The translations under genes and the position numbers were made by a program. Shown here piece by piece: positions 50,994 through 59,421 of a stretch of 64,000 bases of DNA (its first letter is position 1; each line of letters begins with the position of its first letter). Under the pieces are notes generated by a model. That model did no database searches, had not been told where the DNA came from, and saw nothing but the letters and a program-made list of their open reading frames with translations. Origin of the DNA: Flavobacterium sp. KJJ (GTDB lineage: Bacteria; Bacteroidota; Bacteroidia; Flavobacteriales; Flavobacteriaceae); the NCBI RefSeq assembly GCF_000708595.2, contig NZ_JARP01000005.1:62001-126000 (forward strand). Reading direction: 5' to 3'.

Positions 50994-52088
50994 ATGTTTA
51001 TCAAAAAAATAGCCATTTTAATTTTGTTTTTGATGATTTCAGCATTTTCTGTTTCTCAAAACAAAAGCAATACTTTTTTATATGCCGGCCGAGTTGAGAA
51101 ACTTGAGAATAATAAAGTTATGCTCATCGGAACAGCTTCTTCGGTTTCATTTAATTTTACCGGAAATCAATGTGATATTTTTCTTCAAAGTGTTGATTCT
51201 TATGCACATCATAATTATGTTTCTTTAGTTTTAGACGGAAAATATATTGGAAAAATAAGAATTGAAAAAGGTGAAGTACAATCGTTTCCAATAAAATCAA
51301 CTGCAGCTAAAAAAGTTCATAATCTCCAAATTTATAAGGATACAGAAGCACACACGGGAGGTGTTTTATTTGCTGGAACAACCGCAAAACTGACTTCAAT
51401 TTCATCAAAAAAGAAAAAGAAAATCGAATTTATTGGAGATTCTATTACGTGCGGTGCTGCAAGCGATCCCTCAGAAGTTCCTTGTGACAAAGGCGAATAT
51501 TACGACCATCATAATGGTTATTATGCATACGGGCCAACGCTTTCGAGAGCAATTGGCGCAGATTATTTGACCAGTTCTGTGTCTGGAATCGGAATGTACA
51601 GAAATTGGAATGATGAGAACAAAGACGAAGCCATAATGCCGCAAGTTTATGAGAATTTGTACTTGACAAAAGACGCATCAAAACCTAAATATGATTTTGC
51701 TTTTCAGCCAAATATTATCAGTATAGCTTTAGGAACTAATGATTTTTCGGGCGGAGACGGCAAAAAAGAACGCTTGCCTTTTAATTCAGAAAAGTATGTC
51801 TCAAATTACATCAACTTTATTAAAATGTTGTACACGCATAATCCAAAAGCACAGATTGTTATCACAAACAGCCCGATGGTAAATGGAGAAAGAGCAATTG
51901 TTTTTGAAGATTGTCTGAACAAGGTAAAAGCAGCATTTTCTTCTGATAAATCACACAAAGAAATTCAGATTTTCAAATTTAAGCCTATGACACCAAAAGG
52001 CTGTTTGGGACATCCTGATGTGGAAGATCAAAAGGTTATGGCTGATCAATATGCTCCGTTTTTAAAAAAGCTGCTAAATGAAAAATAA
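50994..52088 (+). CDS. CE2-like SGNH carbohydrate esterase
   Basis: The 364-residue product has a signal peptide (FLMISAFSVSQN). Residues about 28-135 form a jelly-roll (YAGRVEKLENNKVMLIGTAS). From about 143 an SGNH hydrolase begins with IEFIGDSITCGAA (S150) and ISIALGTNDFSGG (N), and GCLGHPDVEDQ supplies the Asp-His pair. This two-domain layout is that of CE2 acetyl esterases, which remove 6-O-acetyl groups from hexose units such as mannose or glucose in hemicelluloses. It overlaps the next gene by 11 bases, so both are coupled. Confidence 0.86.
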   Translation: MFIKKIAILILFLMISAFSVSQNKSNTFLYAGRVEKLENNKVMLIGTASSVSFNFTGNQCDIFLQSVDSYAHHNYVSLVLDGKYIGKIRIEKGEVQSFPIKSTAAKKVHNLQIYKDTEAHTGGVLFAGTTAKLTSISSKKKKKIEFIGDSITCGAASDPSEVPCDKGEYYDHHNGYYAYGPTLSRAIGADYLTSSVSGIGMYRNWNDENKDEAIMPQVYENLYLTKDASKPKYDFAFQPNIISIALGTNDFSGGDGKKERLPFNSEKYVSNYINFIKMLYTHNPKAQIVITNSPMVNGERAIVFEDCLNKVKAAFSSDKSHKEIQIFKFKPMTPKGCLGHPDVEDQKVMADQYAPFLKKLLNEK

Positions 52089-53460
52089 TATATTTAAGTT
52101 TGTTTTCTTTCTGATGATTTCCACTACTATGATGGCAAACGTTTCTCTTCCTAATATTTTTGGCGATAATATGGTTTTACAACGCAATTCCGAAGTGAAA
52201 ATTTGGGGTTGGGCAAATCCAAAAGAAGAAATCAAATTGGTTTCAAGCTGGAACAATCAAGAATATAAGATTGTCGCGAATAATCAGGCGCAATGGGAAC
52301 TAAATATAAAAACTCCAGAAGCGGGTGGACCTTTTACTATTTCAATAAAAGGATATAACGAAATCATTCTTAAAAATATTTTAATTGGCGAAGTCTGGGT
52401 CTGCGCCGGACAATCGAACATGGAAATGTCGGCAAGCTGGGGAATTGATAATGGTGAAGAAGAAATGAAAAAGGCAACGGATTCTAATATTCGTTTTTTT
52501 ACAGTTCCGAAATTAACTGCAACAACACCACAAAATAATCTTTTAGGAAACTGGACAGAATCGACTCCAGAAACTATGAAATACTTTAGCGCTATTGGCT
52601 ATTTCTTTGCCAAGCGTTTGCGTGAAGATTTAAAAAATGTTCCAATCGGATTAATATCTTCAAACTGGGGCGGAACTCCTGCCGAAATCTGGATGCCGGA
52701 AGAAGTGGTAAATAATGATCCTGTTTTATTGGAAAATGCTAAAAAACTAAACGAACAGGAATACGGACCGCGCCAACCTGGACGTGCCTACAACGCTATG
52801 ATTTATCCAATTGTCGGATTTAAAATTGCGGGAACTTTATGGTATCAGGGAGAGTCGAACGTTGGATCTTTGGTTTATGATAAAACATTGTCGGCTTTAA
52901 TTACTTCGTGGAGAAAAGTTTGGAATGATGAATTTCCTTTTTACTTCGTTCAAATTGCGCCTTATAAAACAGGCAGTAATAATTTCTCTAATGTTGCTGT
53001 AAGAAATTCTCAAAGAAAAATTTTAAAAGAAGTATCAAAAACTGGAATGGTTCTGACTTCTGATATTTCGGATACAATTGATATTCATCCAAAAAATAAA
53101 AAATCAGTCGGAATTCGTTTGGCAAATCTGGCTTTGGCGGAAACATATAAAGTCAATTCAAATTTAGTAAATGGCCCTCTTTTTAAAGAAGTCAAAATTG
53201 AAAAAAACAAAGTGATAGTTTCTTTTGATTATGCTGATGGATTGTATTTTAAAAATAAAATTTCAAATCAATTTGAACTCGCGGGAGCAGATGGAGTTTT
53301 TTATCCAGCCGAAGCTTCAATCAAAAATAATGAAGTGATTGTGACAAGTAAAAAAGTTACAAGTCCGGCAAAAGTGAGATTTGCATGGGGAAATACAATA
53401 CAGCCTGATTTGTTTAATAAAGCGAATTTACCGGCTTCTTGTTTTACGTCAGAATTTTAG
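52078..53460 (+). CDS. Sialate O-acetylesterase-type esterase (SASA family)
   Basis: The 460-residue product has a signal peptide (FFLMISTTMMANV) and the GDNMVLQRN opening typical of this family. VWVCAGQSNMEMS (S113) is the catalytic block, GTLWYQGESNVG holds the second conserved block and TIDIHPKNKKSVG provides D/H. Family members remove acetyl groups from sugars: sialic acid in hosts, xylan or mannan in plant-cell-wall loci. In this gene neighbourhood acetylated mannan is the likelier target. It overlaps the CE2 gene by 11 bases. Confidence 0.9.
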   Translation: MKNNIFKFVFFLMISTTMMANVSLPNIFGDNMVLQRNSEVKIWGWANPKEEIKLVSSWNNQEYKIVANNQAQWELNIKTPEAGGPFTISIKGYNEIILKNILIGEVWVCAGQSNMEMSASWGIDNGEEEMKKATDSNIRFFTVPKLTATTPQNNLLGNWTESTPETMKYFSAIGYFFAKRLREDLKNVPIGLISSNWGGTPAEIWMPEEVVNNDPVLLENAKKLNEQEYGPRQPGRAYNAMIYPIVGFKIAGTLWYQGESNVGSLVYDKTLSALITSWRKVWNDEFPFYFVQIAPYKTGSNNFSNVAVRNSQRKILKEVSKTGMVLTSDISDTIDIHPKNKKSVGIRLANLALAETYKVNSNLVNGPLFKEVKIEKNKVIVSFDYADGLYFKNKISNQFELAGADGVFYPAEASIKNNEVIVTSKKVTSPAKVRFAWGNTIQPDLFNKANLPASCFTSEF

Positions 53461-53469
53461 ATTTTAGTT

Positions 53470-53497
53470 CCGATCCCGAAACCTCGGGACGGGATAG
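53470..53497 (+). repeat. 28-base direct repeat, left
   Basis: Begins CCGATCCCGAAACC and ends CGGGACGGGATAG; the right copy at 53784-53811 differs in one base. Each copy has an internal CCCGA/TCGGG inverted repeat. Confidence 0.75.
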
Positions 53498-53517
53498 ATT
53501 TTAGATTTTTTGCGCAA

Positions 53518-53636
53518 AGTTTGTCATCCTGAGGAACGAAGGATCACACTCGGGATTCGCCAAAGATTGGGGATATTCTGTGTGTCCCGAAGCGTCGGGA
53601 TAGTGCGATTTCTCCTTTCAGTCCAAATGACAAGAT
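53518..53636. repeat. Large imperfect hairpin (TTGTCAT...ATGACAA type)
   Basis: Its ends TTTGTCATCCTGAGGA and TCCTTTCAGTCCAAATGACAA pair imperfectly, and a GTCCCGA/TCGGGA hairpin sits inside. The TGTCAT/ATGACA ends match the palindrome at 5325-5364. Confidence 0.6.
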
Positions 53637-53641
53637 TGTGT

Positions 53642-53756
53642 CTTTGAAAACGTTCGCGTGAGGGATAGCAGTGGAAAGCCCACAGCCTGACGAAGGAAGT
53701 GCGAGGACTTGAAACGAATAGCCCGACCCGCCTTTTTCGGCGGGACACGCCCAAAG
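53642..53756 (+). repeat. Structured intergenic element, variant copy E
   Basis: The outer stem GCGTG/CACGC encloses an AGGGATAG...ATAGCCC pair, GTGG-CCAC, AAGT-ACTT and CCCGCC-GGCGGG hairpins: a multibranched fold. It shares GATAGCAGTGG and CGAATAGC with the core of copies A-D but has different ends (GCGTG, CACGCCC). Confidence 0.6.
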
Positions 53757-53783
53757 AAACCTTAGAATCTCAGCATCTCAGTA

Positions 53784-53811
53784 CCGATCCCGAAACTTCG
53801 GGACGGGATAG
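53784..53811 (+). repeat. 28-base direct repeat, right
   Basis: Pair of the copy at 53470-53497 with one substitution (C to T). The two enclose 286 bases of structured repeats. Confidence 0.75.
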
Positions 53812-53845
53812 CATCTTTTAAAAAAAAACTAACTAAACCACACAT

Positions 53846-56143
53846 ATGAAAAATAAAAAAATAATAACTATTGGGGTTTTTGCCCTTTTTACTGTTGGAA
53901 ATATGAATGCACAAAAGAAGCCGTATCTGGATAAAAATAAAACTATTGAGGAAAGAATTGATTTGCTTTTGCCGTTGATGACTTTGGAAGAAAAAGTGGG
54001 GCAAATGAACCAATACAACGGTTTTTGGGATGTAACGGGACCAGCACCAAAAGGCGGAACGGCCGAATTAAAATACGAACATTTACGAAAAGGATTAGTC
54101 GGATCGATGCTGACGGTTCGTGGCGTGAAAGAAGTTCGTGCCGTACAGAAAATTGCGGTAGAAGAAACGAGATTGGGAATTCCGTTAATAATTGGATTTG
54201 ATGTTATACATGGTTATAAAACGTTAAGCCCGATTCCGTTGGCAGAAGCGGCGAGCTGGGATTTGGAAGCGATAAAAAAATCGGCAGCAATTGCGGCAGA
54301 TGAAGCTTCGGCATCTGGAATTAATTGGACTTTTGGACCAAACGTAGATGTTGCAAATGATGCCCGCTGGGGACGTGTGATGGAAGGTGCAGGAGAAGAT
54401 CCGTATTTGGGCAGTAAAGTAGGTTATGCAAGAGTAAAAGGTTTTCAGGGAGAAACTGTTGCAGATCTTCAAAAAGTAAATACAATTGCGGCTTGTGCGA
54501 AACATTTTGCAGCCTACGGTTATGTTGAAGCTGGATTGGAATATAATATTGTGGATATCAGCAATTCTAAATTGTACAACTCGGTTTTGCCTCCTTTTGA
54601 AGCTACGGTTCAAGCGGGAGTTCGTACGTTTATGAACTCGTTTAATACCCTGAATGGTGTTCCAGCAACTGGAAATGCTTTTCTGCAAAGAGATATTTTA
54701 AAAGGAAAATGGAAGTTTGACGGATTTGTAATTTCTGATTATGCTTCGATTCGGGAAATGATCGCGCATGGATACGCAAAAGACGAAGCAGATGCAACTG
54801 CAAAAGCTGTAATTGCGGGTTCTGATATGGATATGGAATCGTATTTATATGTAGCAAAATTGGTTGATTTGGTGAAATCTGGAAAAGTGAAAGAAGCTTT
54901 GGTTGATGATGCTGTTCGCAGAATTCTACGAGTAAAATTTGAATTAGGATTATTTGATGATCCGTACAGATATTGTGATGAAAAACGCGAAAAAGAAGTT
55001 GTGGGAAGTAAAGCCAACAACGAAGGCGTTTTGGATATGGCGAAGAAATCGATTGTTTTATTGAAGAATGATAAAAACTTACTTCCGCTAAAAAAAGCAG
55101 GGCAGAAAATCGCTTTGATTGGCGCTTTGGCAAATGATAAAAACAGTCCGCTAGGAAGCTGGAGAATTGCAGCTGATGATAATACTGCAGTTTCGGTTTT
55201 AGAAGGAATGCAGCAATATAAAGACAATCAGCTGACTTTTGAAAAAGGAGTTGATTTATTAAAACAAAAAGTGACTTTCTTGACAGAAACAGTTTTCAAC
55301 ACCACAGATAAAAGCGGATTTGAAGCAGCTAAAACTGCAGCAAAAAATGCCGATGTTGTCGTGATGGTTTTAGGTGAATACGGTTTCCAAAGCGGGGAGG
55401 GAAGAAGTAGAACGGATCTTAACTTACCAGGTTTACAGCAGGAATTGTTAGAAGAAATCTACAAAGTAAATCCAAATGTGGTTTTGGTTCTGAATAATGG
55501 TCGTCCATTGAGTATTCCTTGGGCAGCAGAAAATGTTCCCGCAATTTTAGAAGCCTGGCATTTGGGAACTCAGACAGGAAATGCAGTTGCTCAGGTTTTA
55601 TACGGAGATTATAACCCAAGTGGAAAACTGCCAATGTCGTTTCCTAGAAATGTAGGGCAAGTGCCAATTTATTATAACAAATACAGTACAGGAAGACCAA
55701 TAGACAGTGATAAAAACGTTTTCTGGTCGCATTATATGGATGTGGAGAAAACGCCTCAATTTCCTTTCGGTTTTGGATTGAGTTACACGAAATTCGATTA
55801 TAAAAACTTGAAATTGAGCAAAACCGCTTTTGCAAAAGGAGAAAAAGTTGAGGTAAGTCTTGAAGTAACGAATTCAGGAAATTATGATGGCAAAGAAGTA
55901 GTGCAGTTGTATATTCACGATGAATTTGCAAGTATCGTTCGCCCAATAAAAGAATTAAAAGGCTTTGAATTGGTGAATCTTAAAAAGGGTGAAACTAAAA
56001 CGGTAAATTTTACTTTAACGGATAAAGAACTTGGTTTTTATGATAACGAAGGAAATTATTTAGTTGAACCGGGAACTTTTAAAATTATGGTTGGAGGAAG
56101 CTCTGATAAAGGTTTGCAAGGTGGTTTTGAGATAAAAGAATAG
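53846..56143 (+). CDS. bglX: GH3 beta-glucosidase
   Basis: The 765-residue product has a signal peptide (VFALFTVGNMNAQ) and starts PYLDKNKTIEERIDLLLPLMTLEEKVGQM. The GH3 nucleophile is D298 in GFVISDYAS; RWGRVMEGAGEDPYLGSKVG is the substrate pocket. The acid/base residue lies in the C-terminal GH3 domain, probably in EYGFQSGEG. A fibronectin-like FnIII domain (about 655-755, YTKFDYKNLKLSKTAFAKGE) ends it. It hydrolyses beta-gluco- or xylo-oligosaccharides in the periplasm, here releasing glucose from mannan-linked glucosyl or other hemicellulose ends. Confidence 0.92.
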   Translation: MKNKKIITIGVFALFTVGNMNAQKKPYLDKNKTIEERIDLLLPLMTLEEKVGQMNQYNGFWDVTGPAPKGGTAELKYEHLRKGLVGSMLTVRGVKEVRAVQKIAVEETRLGIPLIIGFDVIHGYKTLSPIPLAEAASWDLEAIKKSAAIAADEASASGINWTFGPNVDVANDARWGRVMEGAGEDPYLGSKVGYARVKGFQGETVADLQKVNTIAACAKHFAAYGYVEAGLEYNIVDISNSKLYNSVLPPFEATVQAGVRTFMNSFNTLNGVPATGNAFLQRDILKGKWKFDGFVISDYASIREMIAHGYAKDEADATAKAVIAGSDMDMESYLYVAKLVDLVKSGKVKEALVDDAVRRILRVKFELGLFDDPYRYCDEKREKEVVGSKANNEGVLDMAKKSIVLLKNDKNLLPLKKAGQKIALIGALANDKNSPLGSWRIAADDNTAVSVLEGMQQYKDNQLTFEKGVDLLKQKVTFLTETVFNTTDKSGFEAAKTAAKNADVVVMVLGEYGFQSGEGRSRTDLNLPGLQQELLEEIYKVNPNVVLVLNNGRPLSIPWAAENVPAILEAWHLGTQTGNAVAQVLYGDYNPSGKLPMSFPRNVGQVPIYYNKYSTGRPIDSDKNVFWSHYMDVEKTPQFPFGFGLSYTKFDYKNLKLSKTAFAKGEKVEVSLEVTNSGNYDGKEVVQLYIHDEFASIVRPIKELKGFELVNLKKGETKTVNFTLTDKELGFYDNEGNYLVEPGTFKIMVGGSSDKGLQGGFEIKE

Positions 56144-56144
56144 G

Positions 56145-56250
56145 TTTTTGTGAGGTGCAAAGTAGCACAGGTTCAAAGAAGCAAAGGTTTTTTTCGCCAC
56201 GAATTCATTTTTGGATAAAAATCTTTGTGTCTTAGTGTCTTTGTGGCAAA
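56145..56250. repeat. GCAAAGxAGCAAAGG and CTTAGTGTCTTTGTGGC phrases
   Basis: Low-complexity phrases (GTGCAAAGTAGCACAGG, TTCAAAGAAGCAAAGG, CTTAGTGTCTTTGTGGC) fill the gap between the GH3 and aldo/keto reductase genes. They are intergenic filler of the type common in Flavobacteria. Confidence 0.5.
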
Positions 56251-56309
56251 ACTTAGTATTTTTTTCTACCTTTAAAACCTATAAAAACTCCAACCATTAA
56301 ATTAAAATA

Positions 56310-57266
56310 ATGAAATATAACAGATGCGGAAAAAGCGGGTTATTATTACCTGAGATTTCTTTAGGATTATGGCACAACTTCGGTTCAGTAGATAATTTTG
56401 ATAATGCGGAAAGTATTGCTGTAGAGGCTTTTGACAAGGGAATTACTCATTTCGACTTAGCAAATAATTACGGACCGGTTCCAGGTTCTGCTGAAACTAA
56501 TTTTGGTAAAATTCTATGGCATAATTTTCAGGGGAATTTGCGTGATGAAATCATTATTTCTACAAAAGCAGGCTACACCATGTGGGACGGACCTTATGGC
56601 GATTGGGGCTCTCGTAAGTATTTACTTTCAAGTTTAGATCAGAGTTTAAAGAGAATGAAAGTTGATTATGTTGATATTTTCTATTCGCACCGTCCAGATC
56701 CAGAAACGCCGATTGAAGAAACGATGATGGCTTTGGATTATGCTGTGAGAAGCGGAAAAGCTTTGTATGTTGGAATCAGTAATTATTCAGCAGAGCAGAC
56801 TCGAGTTGCGGTTGATGTTTTAAAACAATTGGGAACGCCATGTTTGATTCATCAGGCGAAGTATTCAATGTTAGAGCGTTGGGTTGAAAATGGTTTATTG
56901 GATGTTTTAGAAGAAAAAGGAGTAGGCTGTATCGCATTTTCGCCTTTGGCACAAGGACTTTTAACAGATAAATATTTAAACGGAATCCCTGAAAATTCCA
57001 GAGCCCATAACCCAAACGGACATTTGAAAGAAGATGAGGTTACAGCAGAACGCATTCAGAAATTAATGCAGCTGAATGAAATTGCTCAGAACAGAAATCA
57101 ATCTCTGGCGCAAATGGCTTTGGCTTGGCTGCAAAAAGACAAACGAATTACATCTGTTTTAATTGGAGCTAGTTCTGTAAAGCAATTGTGTAATAATATT
57201 GATTGTTTGCAGAATACGGAGTTTTCGAATGATGAGTTAAATGCGATTGAGAAGATTTTATCTTGA
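56310..57266 (+). CDS. Aldo/keto reductase (YghZ/GPR type)
   Basis: The 318-residue TIM-barrel product has GITHFDLANNYGPVPGSAE (D49, Y54), IISTKAGYTMWDGPYGDWGS (Lys), YVDIFYSHRPDPETPIEETM (His) and IAFSPLAQGLLTDKYL. The catalytic tetrad Asp-Tyr-Lys-His is complete. It matches the L-glyceraldehyde-3-phosphate reductase branch, reducing aldehydes with NADPH. In a sugar-use region a role in sugar or aldehyde reduction is likely. It lies on the plus strand after GH3 and is separated by a hairpin from GH97 on the minus strand. Confidence 0.9.
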   Translation: MKYNRCGKSGLLLPEISLGLWHNFGSVDNFDNAESIAVEAFDKGITHFDLANNYGPVPGSAETNFGKILWHNFQGNLRDEIIISTKAGYTMWDGPYGDWGSRKYLLSSLDQSLKRMKVDYVDIFYSHRPDPETPIEETMMALDYAVRSGKALYVGISNYSAEQTRVAVDVLKQLGTPCLIHQAKYSMLERWVENGLLDVLEEKGVGCIAFSPLAQGLLTDKYLNGIPENSRAHNPNGHLKEDEVTAERIQKLMQLNEIAQNRNQSLAQMALAWLQKDKRITSVLIGASSVKQLCNNIDCLQNTEFSNDELNAIEKILS

Positions 57267-57273
57267 CTATATC

Positions 57274-57306
57274 AAACCTAACAGGTTTTAAAAACCTGTT
57301 AGGTTT
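57274..57306. terminator. Bidirectional terminator between AKR and GH97 genes
   Basis: AAACCTAACAGGTTTT and AAAACCTGTTAGGTTT form a 16-base-pair palindrome, followed by T-runs. Confidence 0.8.
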
Positions 57307-57316
57307 CTATTTTTTT

Positions 57317-59302
57317 TTATTGAATAATCATCGCTAAACCTCCACCGCTTGCTAATCGATACATCAATTTCGTTGTCGAATCAACTGTAATGATTTCTCT
57401 TTTATAATCAGTTGCAGCTTTATCAGCATTTAAACCATCAGAGAAAATCTCAGCTTGGAATTTTTTGCCTTTTTCAAGGAAAGAAAAATCGATAGTAATA
57501 TCTCTGGAATCCCAATTTGTGATGGCGCCTAAATACCAAGTACTGCCTTTTCTTCTGGCAATGGAAATGTACTTACCAACTTCACCATCTAATGAAGCGG
57601 TTTCATCAAAAGTGGTGGGAACTTTAGCAATAAAATCAGTGCTTTCCTGCTCTTTCATGTAAGCCGTTGGACTGTCGGCCATCATTTGAAGAGGCGCTTC
57701 AAAAATGGTGTAAAGTGCCAATTGATGACATCTTGTTCCTTGACTCATTGGAGTAGAATGACTTGGTTTGAATTCGCTTTTTGTAGCATTTCGCATTGCT
57801 CCGGGCGTATAATCCATTGGACCAGCCATCATTCTGATAAACGGAATGGTACAATCGTATAACGGAACATCATCATTTGGTGTCCATTTATTATTTTCTA
57901 AACCTTTAACGCCTTCAAAATTTAGAATGTTTGGGTAAGTTCGCTGAATTCCAGTTGGTTTGTACATGCCGTGGAAATCCAAAAGCAATTTATGATTCGC
58001 TGCTTTTTGTGCAATATCATAAACCGAATTGACCATTTTAGCATCATCACGATCAATAAAATCAACTTTAAAACCTTTTATGCCGAGTTTTGCGTAATTT
58101 TCAAAAACGCAGTCAATATTGTTGTTTAAAGCCATCCAAGAACTCCACAAAATAATGCCGACTTTTTTTTCTTTCGCGTAGGCGATTAAAGCTTCGAGAT
58201 CGACATTTGGATTGTGTTTCATAATATCGGTTTCTACGCTCCAGCCTTCGTCTAAAACCACATATTCAACCTGGTTTTTAGATGCAAAGTCAATATAATA
58301 TTTATAAGTCTGTGTATTAATTCCAGCTTTAAAATCAATGTTATAAATATTCCAGTCGTTCCACCAATCCCAGGCTACTTTTCCAGGTTTTATCCATGAA
58401 ACATCTTTTATTTTGGATGGTTCAGCTAATTTTTGAACCATATCATTATTCGCTAAATCCGTATCATTTTCAGAAATGACAATTGCTCTCCACGGAAAAC
58501 TTCTAGTTCCTTTGGTTTTAACCAAATAATCTGCTCTTTCTGTAATTAATTTGTTGAGGTAATTGAATCCGCCGTTGGTTTCCTTTAACGGATATTTAGA
58601 AAATCGAGATTCAAAACCAGAATTGTTTTTATTATTGGTTACAAACAATCCAGCGTAATTTTCCAGGTTTGCTTCTAGAAAAACGGCTTTTTTATGGTTT
58701 TTATAATCAATTAGAAAAGGTAAAAAAGCTAAAGTGTCTTTTTTGAATTCACTTATTTTCTTGTTTTCATAATGCGATTCAAATGAAGAAATAAACTGAT
58801 CTTTCGGATTTCGTAAATCGCGGACATAAGGCATTAAAGTATTGTAATCCTGATCAAAGTTTAAAACCACTTCTTCAGATTTAACGGTAATATCCTTTTT
58901 CTTTTTAGTTATAAAACGATACGCAGCGCCATCATCAAAAACGCGATACTCAATGCTGAAATCATTTTTGAAGTTTAAAGTCAATTGATTGTAATTGTTT
59001 TGAACTGATTTCTTTTTGTACAAAGGTGTTTCAAAAGATGTATTTACAGTTTCCTTTTTTGAATTTAAAACAACAGCATTTTTTCCTAAAACAATGTTTT
59101 CGTCCAAAGTCATAGACATTTCTGATGGAGCCAAAATCACATCTTTTTCATGCAAAATTGTCCAGCTGATTTTATCATCAACATTAATTTTTACTTCAAT
59201 TTTTCCGTTTGGGGATTTTACAGTGAAATCCTTCTTCTTCTGGGAAAAAGAAATGTTTAAGAAAAATAAAAACAGCAATATTGTTAGAGATTTTTTCATC
59301 AA
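57317..59302 (-). CDS. GH97 glycoside hydrolase, retaining alpha-galactosidase type
   Basis: The 661-residue product has a signal peptide (FLFFLNISFSQ), an N-terminal beta-sandwich and a TIM barrel from about residue 290. KGFKVDFIDRDD contains D414 as the probable nucleophile, and NILNFEGVKG contains E463 as the acid/base, which marks the retaining alpha-galactosidase branch. The inverting alpha-glucosidase (SusB) branch lacks this Asp. It would remove alpha-1,6-galactose from galactomannan side chains in the periplasm. It is the last gene of the mannan group. Confidence 0.88.
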   Translation of the reverse strand: MMKKSLTILLFLFFLNISFSQKKKDFTVKSPNGKIEVKINVDDKISWTILHEKDVILAPSEMSMTLDENIVLGKNAVVLNSKKETVNTSFETPLYKKKSVQNNYNQLTLNFKNDFSIEYRVFDDGAAYRFITKKKKDITVKSEEVVLNFDQDYNTLMPYVRDLRNPKDQFISSFESHYENKKISEFKKDTLAFLPFLIDYKNHKKAVFLEANLENYAGLFVTNNKNNSGFESRFSKYPLKETNGGFNYLNKLITERADYLVKTKGTRSFPWRAIVISENDTDLANNDMVQKLAEPSKIKDVSWIKPGKVAWDWWNDWNIYNIDFKAGINTQTYKYYIDFASKNQVEYVVLDEGWSVETDIMKHNPNVDLEALIAYAKEKKVGIILWSSWMALNNNIDCVFENYAKLGIKGFKVDFIDRDDAKMVNSVYDIAQKAANHKLLLDFHGMYKPTGIQRTYPNILNFEGVKGLENNKWTPNDDVPLYDCTIPFIRMMAGPMDYTPGAMRNATKSEFKPSHSTPMSQGTRCHQLALYTIFEAPLQMMADSPTAYMKEQESTDFIAKVPTTFDETASLDGEVGKYISIARRKGSTWYLGAITNWDSRDITIDFSFLEKGKKFQAEIFSDGLNADKAATDYKREIITVDSTTKLMYRLASGGGLAMIIQ

Positions 59303-59315
59303 TTTTTGGTTTTTT

Positions 59316-59397
59316 TAGAGACGCACAGCTGTGCGTCTACGCCCAGTTTACGTTGTGTATATTCGTTGCACATAAGACGCACAACTGTGCGTCTCTA
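59316..59397. repeat. AGACGCACAGCTGTGCGTCT palindrome pair
   Basis: A 20-base perfect palindrome at 59319-59338 and a copy with a single mismatch pair at 59375-59394, 36 bases apart. Outer TAGAGACGC/GCGTCTCTA ends can also pair across the whole element. It lies between the GH5_7 and GH97 genes. Confidence 0.75.
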
Positions 59398-59421
59398 CAG
59401 AAAATAGGGTTGAATAATTTT

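Larger units (their letters stand above)
53461..53845. other. Repeat-rich intergenic region before the GH3 gene
   Basis: About 385 bases without a gene. It holds 28-base direct repeats (53470-53497 and 53784-53811), a large hairpin (53518-53636) and a multi-helix element (53642-53756). GC is visibly higher than around it. No complete promoter was seen for the GH3 gene. Confidence 0.75.

Noticed and set aside
53642..53756. Multibranched fold as a tRNA or tmRNA-like RNA
   Set aside because: No T-loop GTTCGANTC, no anticodon arm geometry and no CCA end; it fits the repeat element better.
54224..55227. Long minus-strand frames within the GH3 gene
   Set aside because: Shadows of GH3 coding sequence in other frames; no start context or family pattern.
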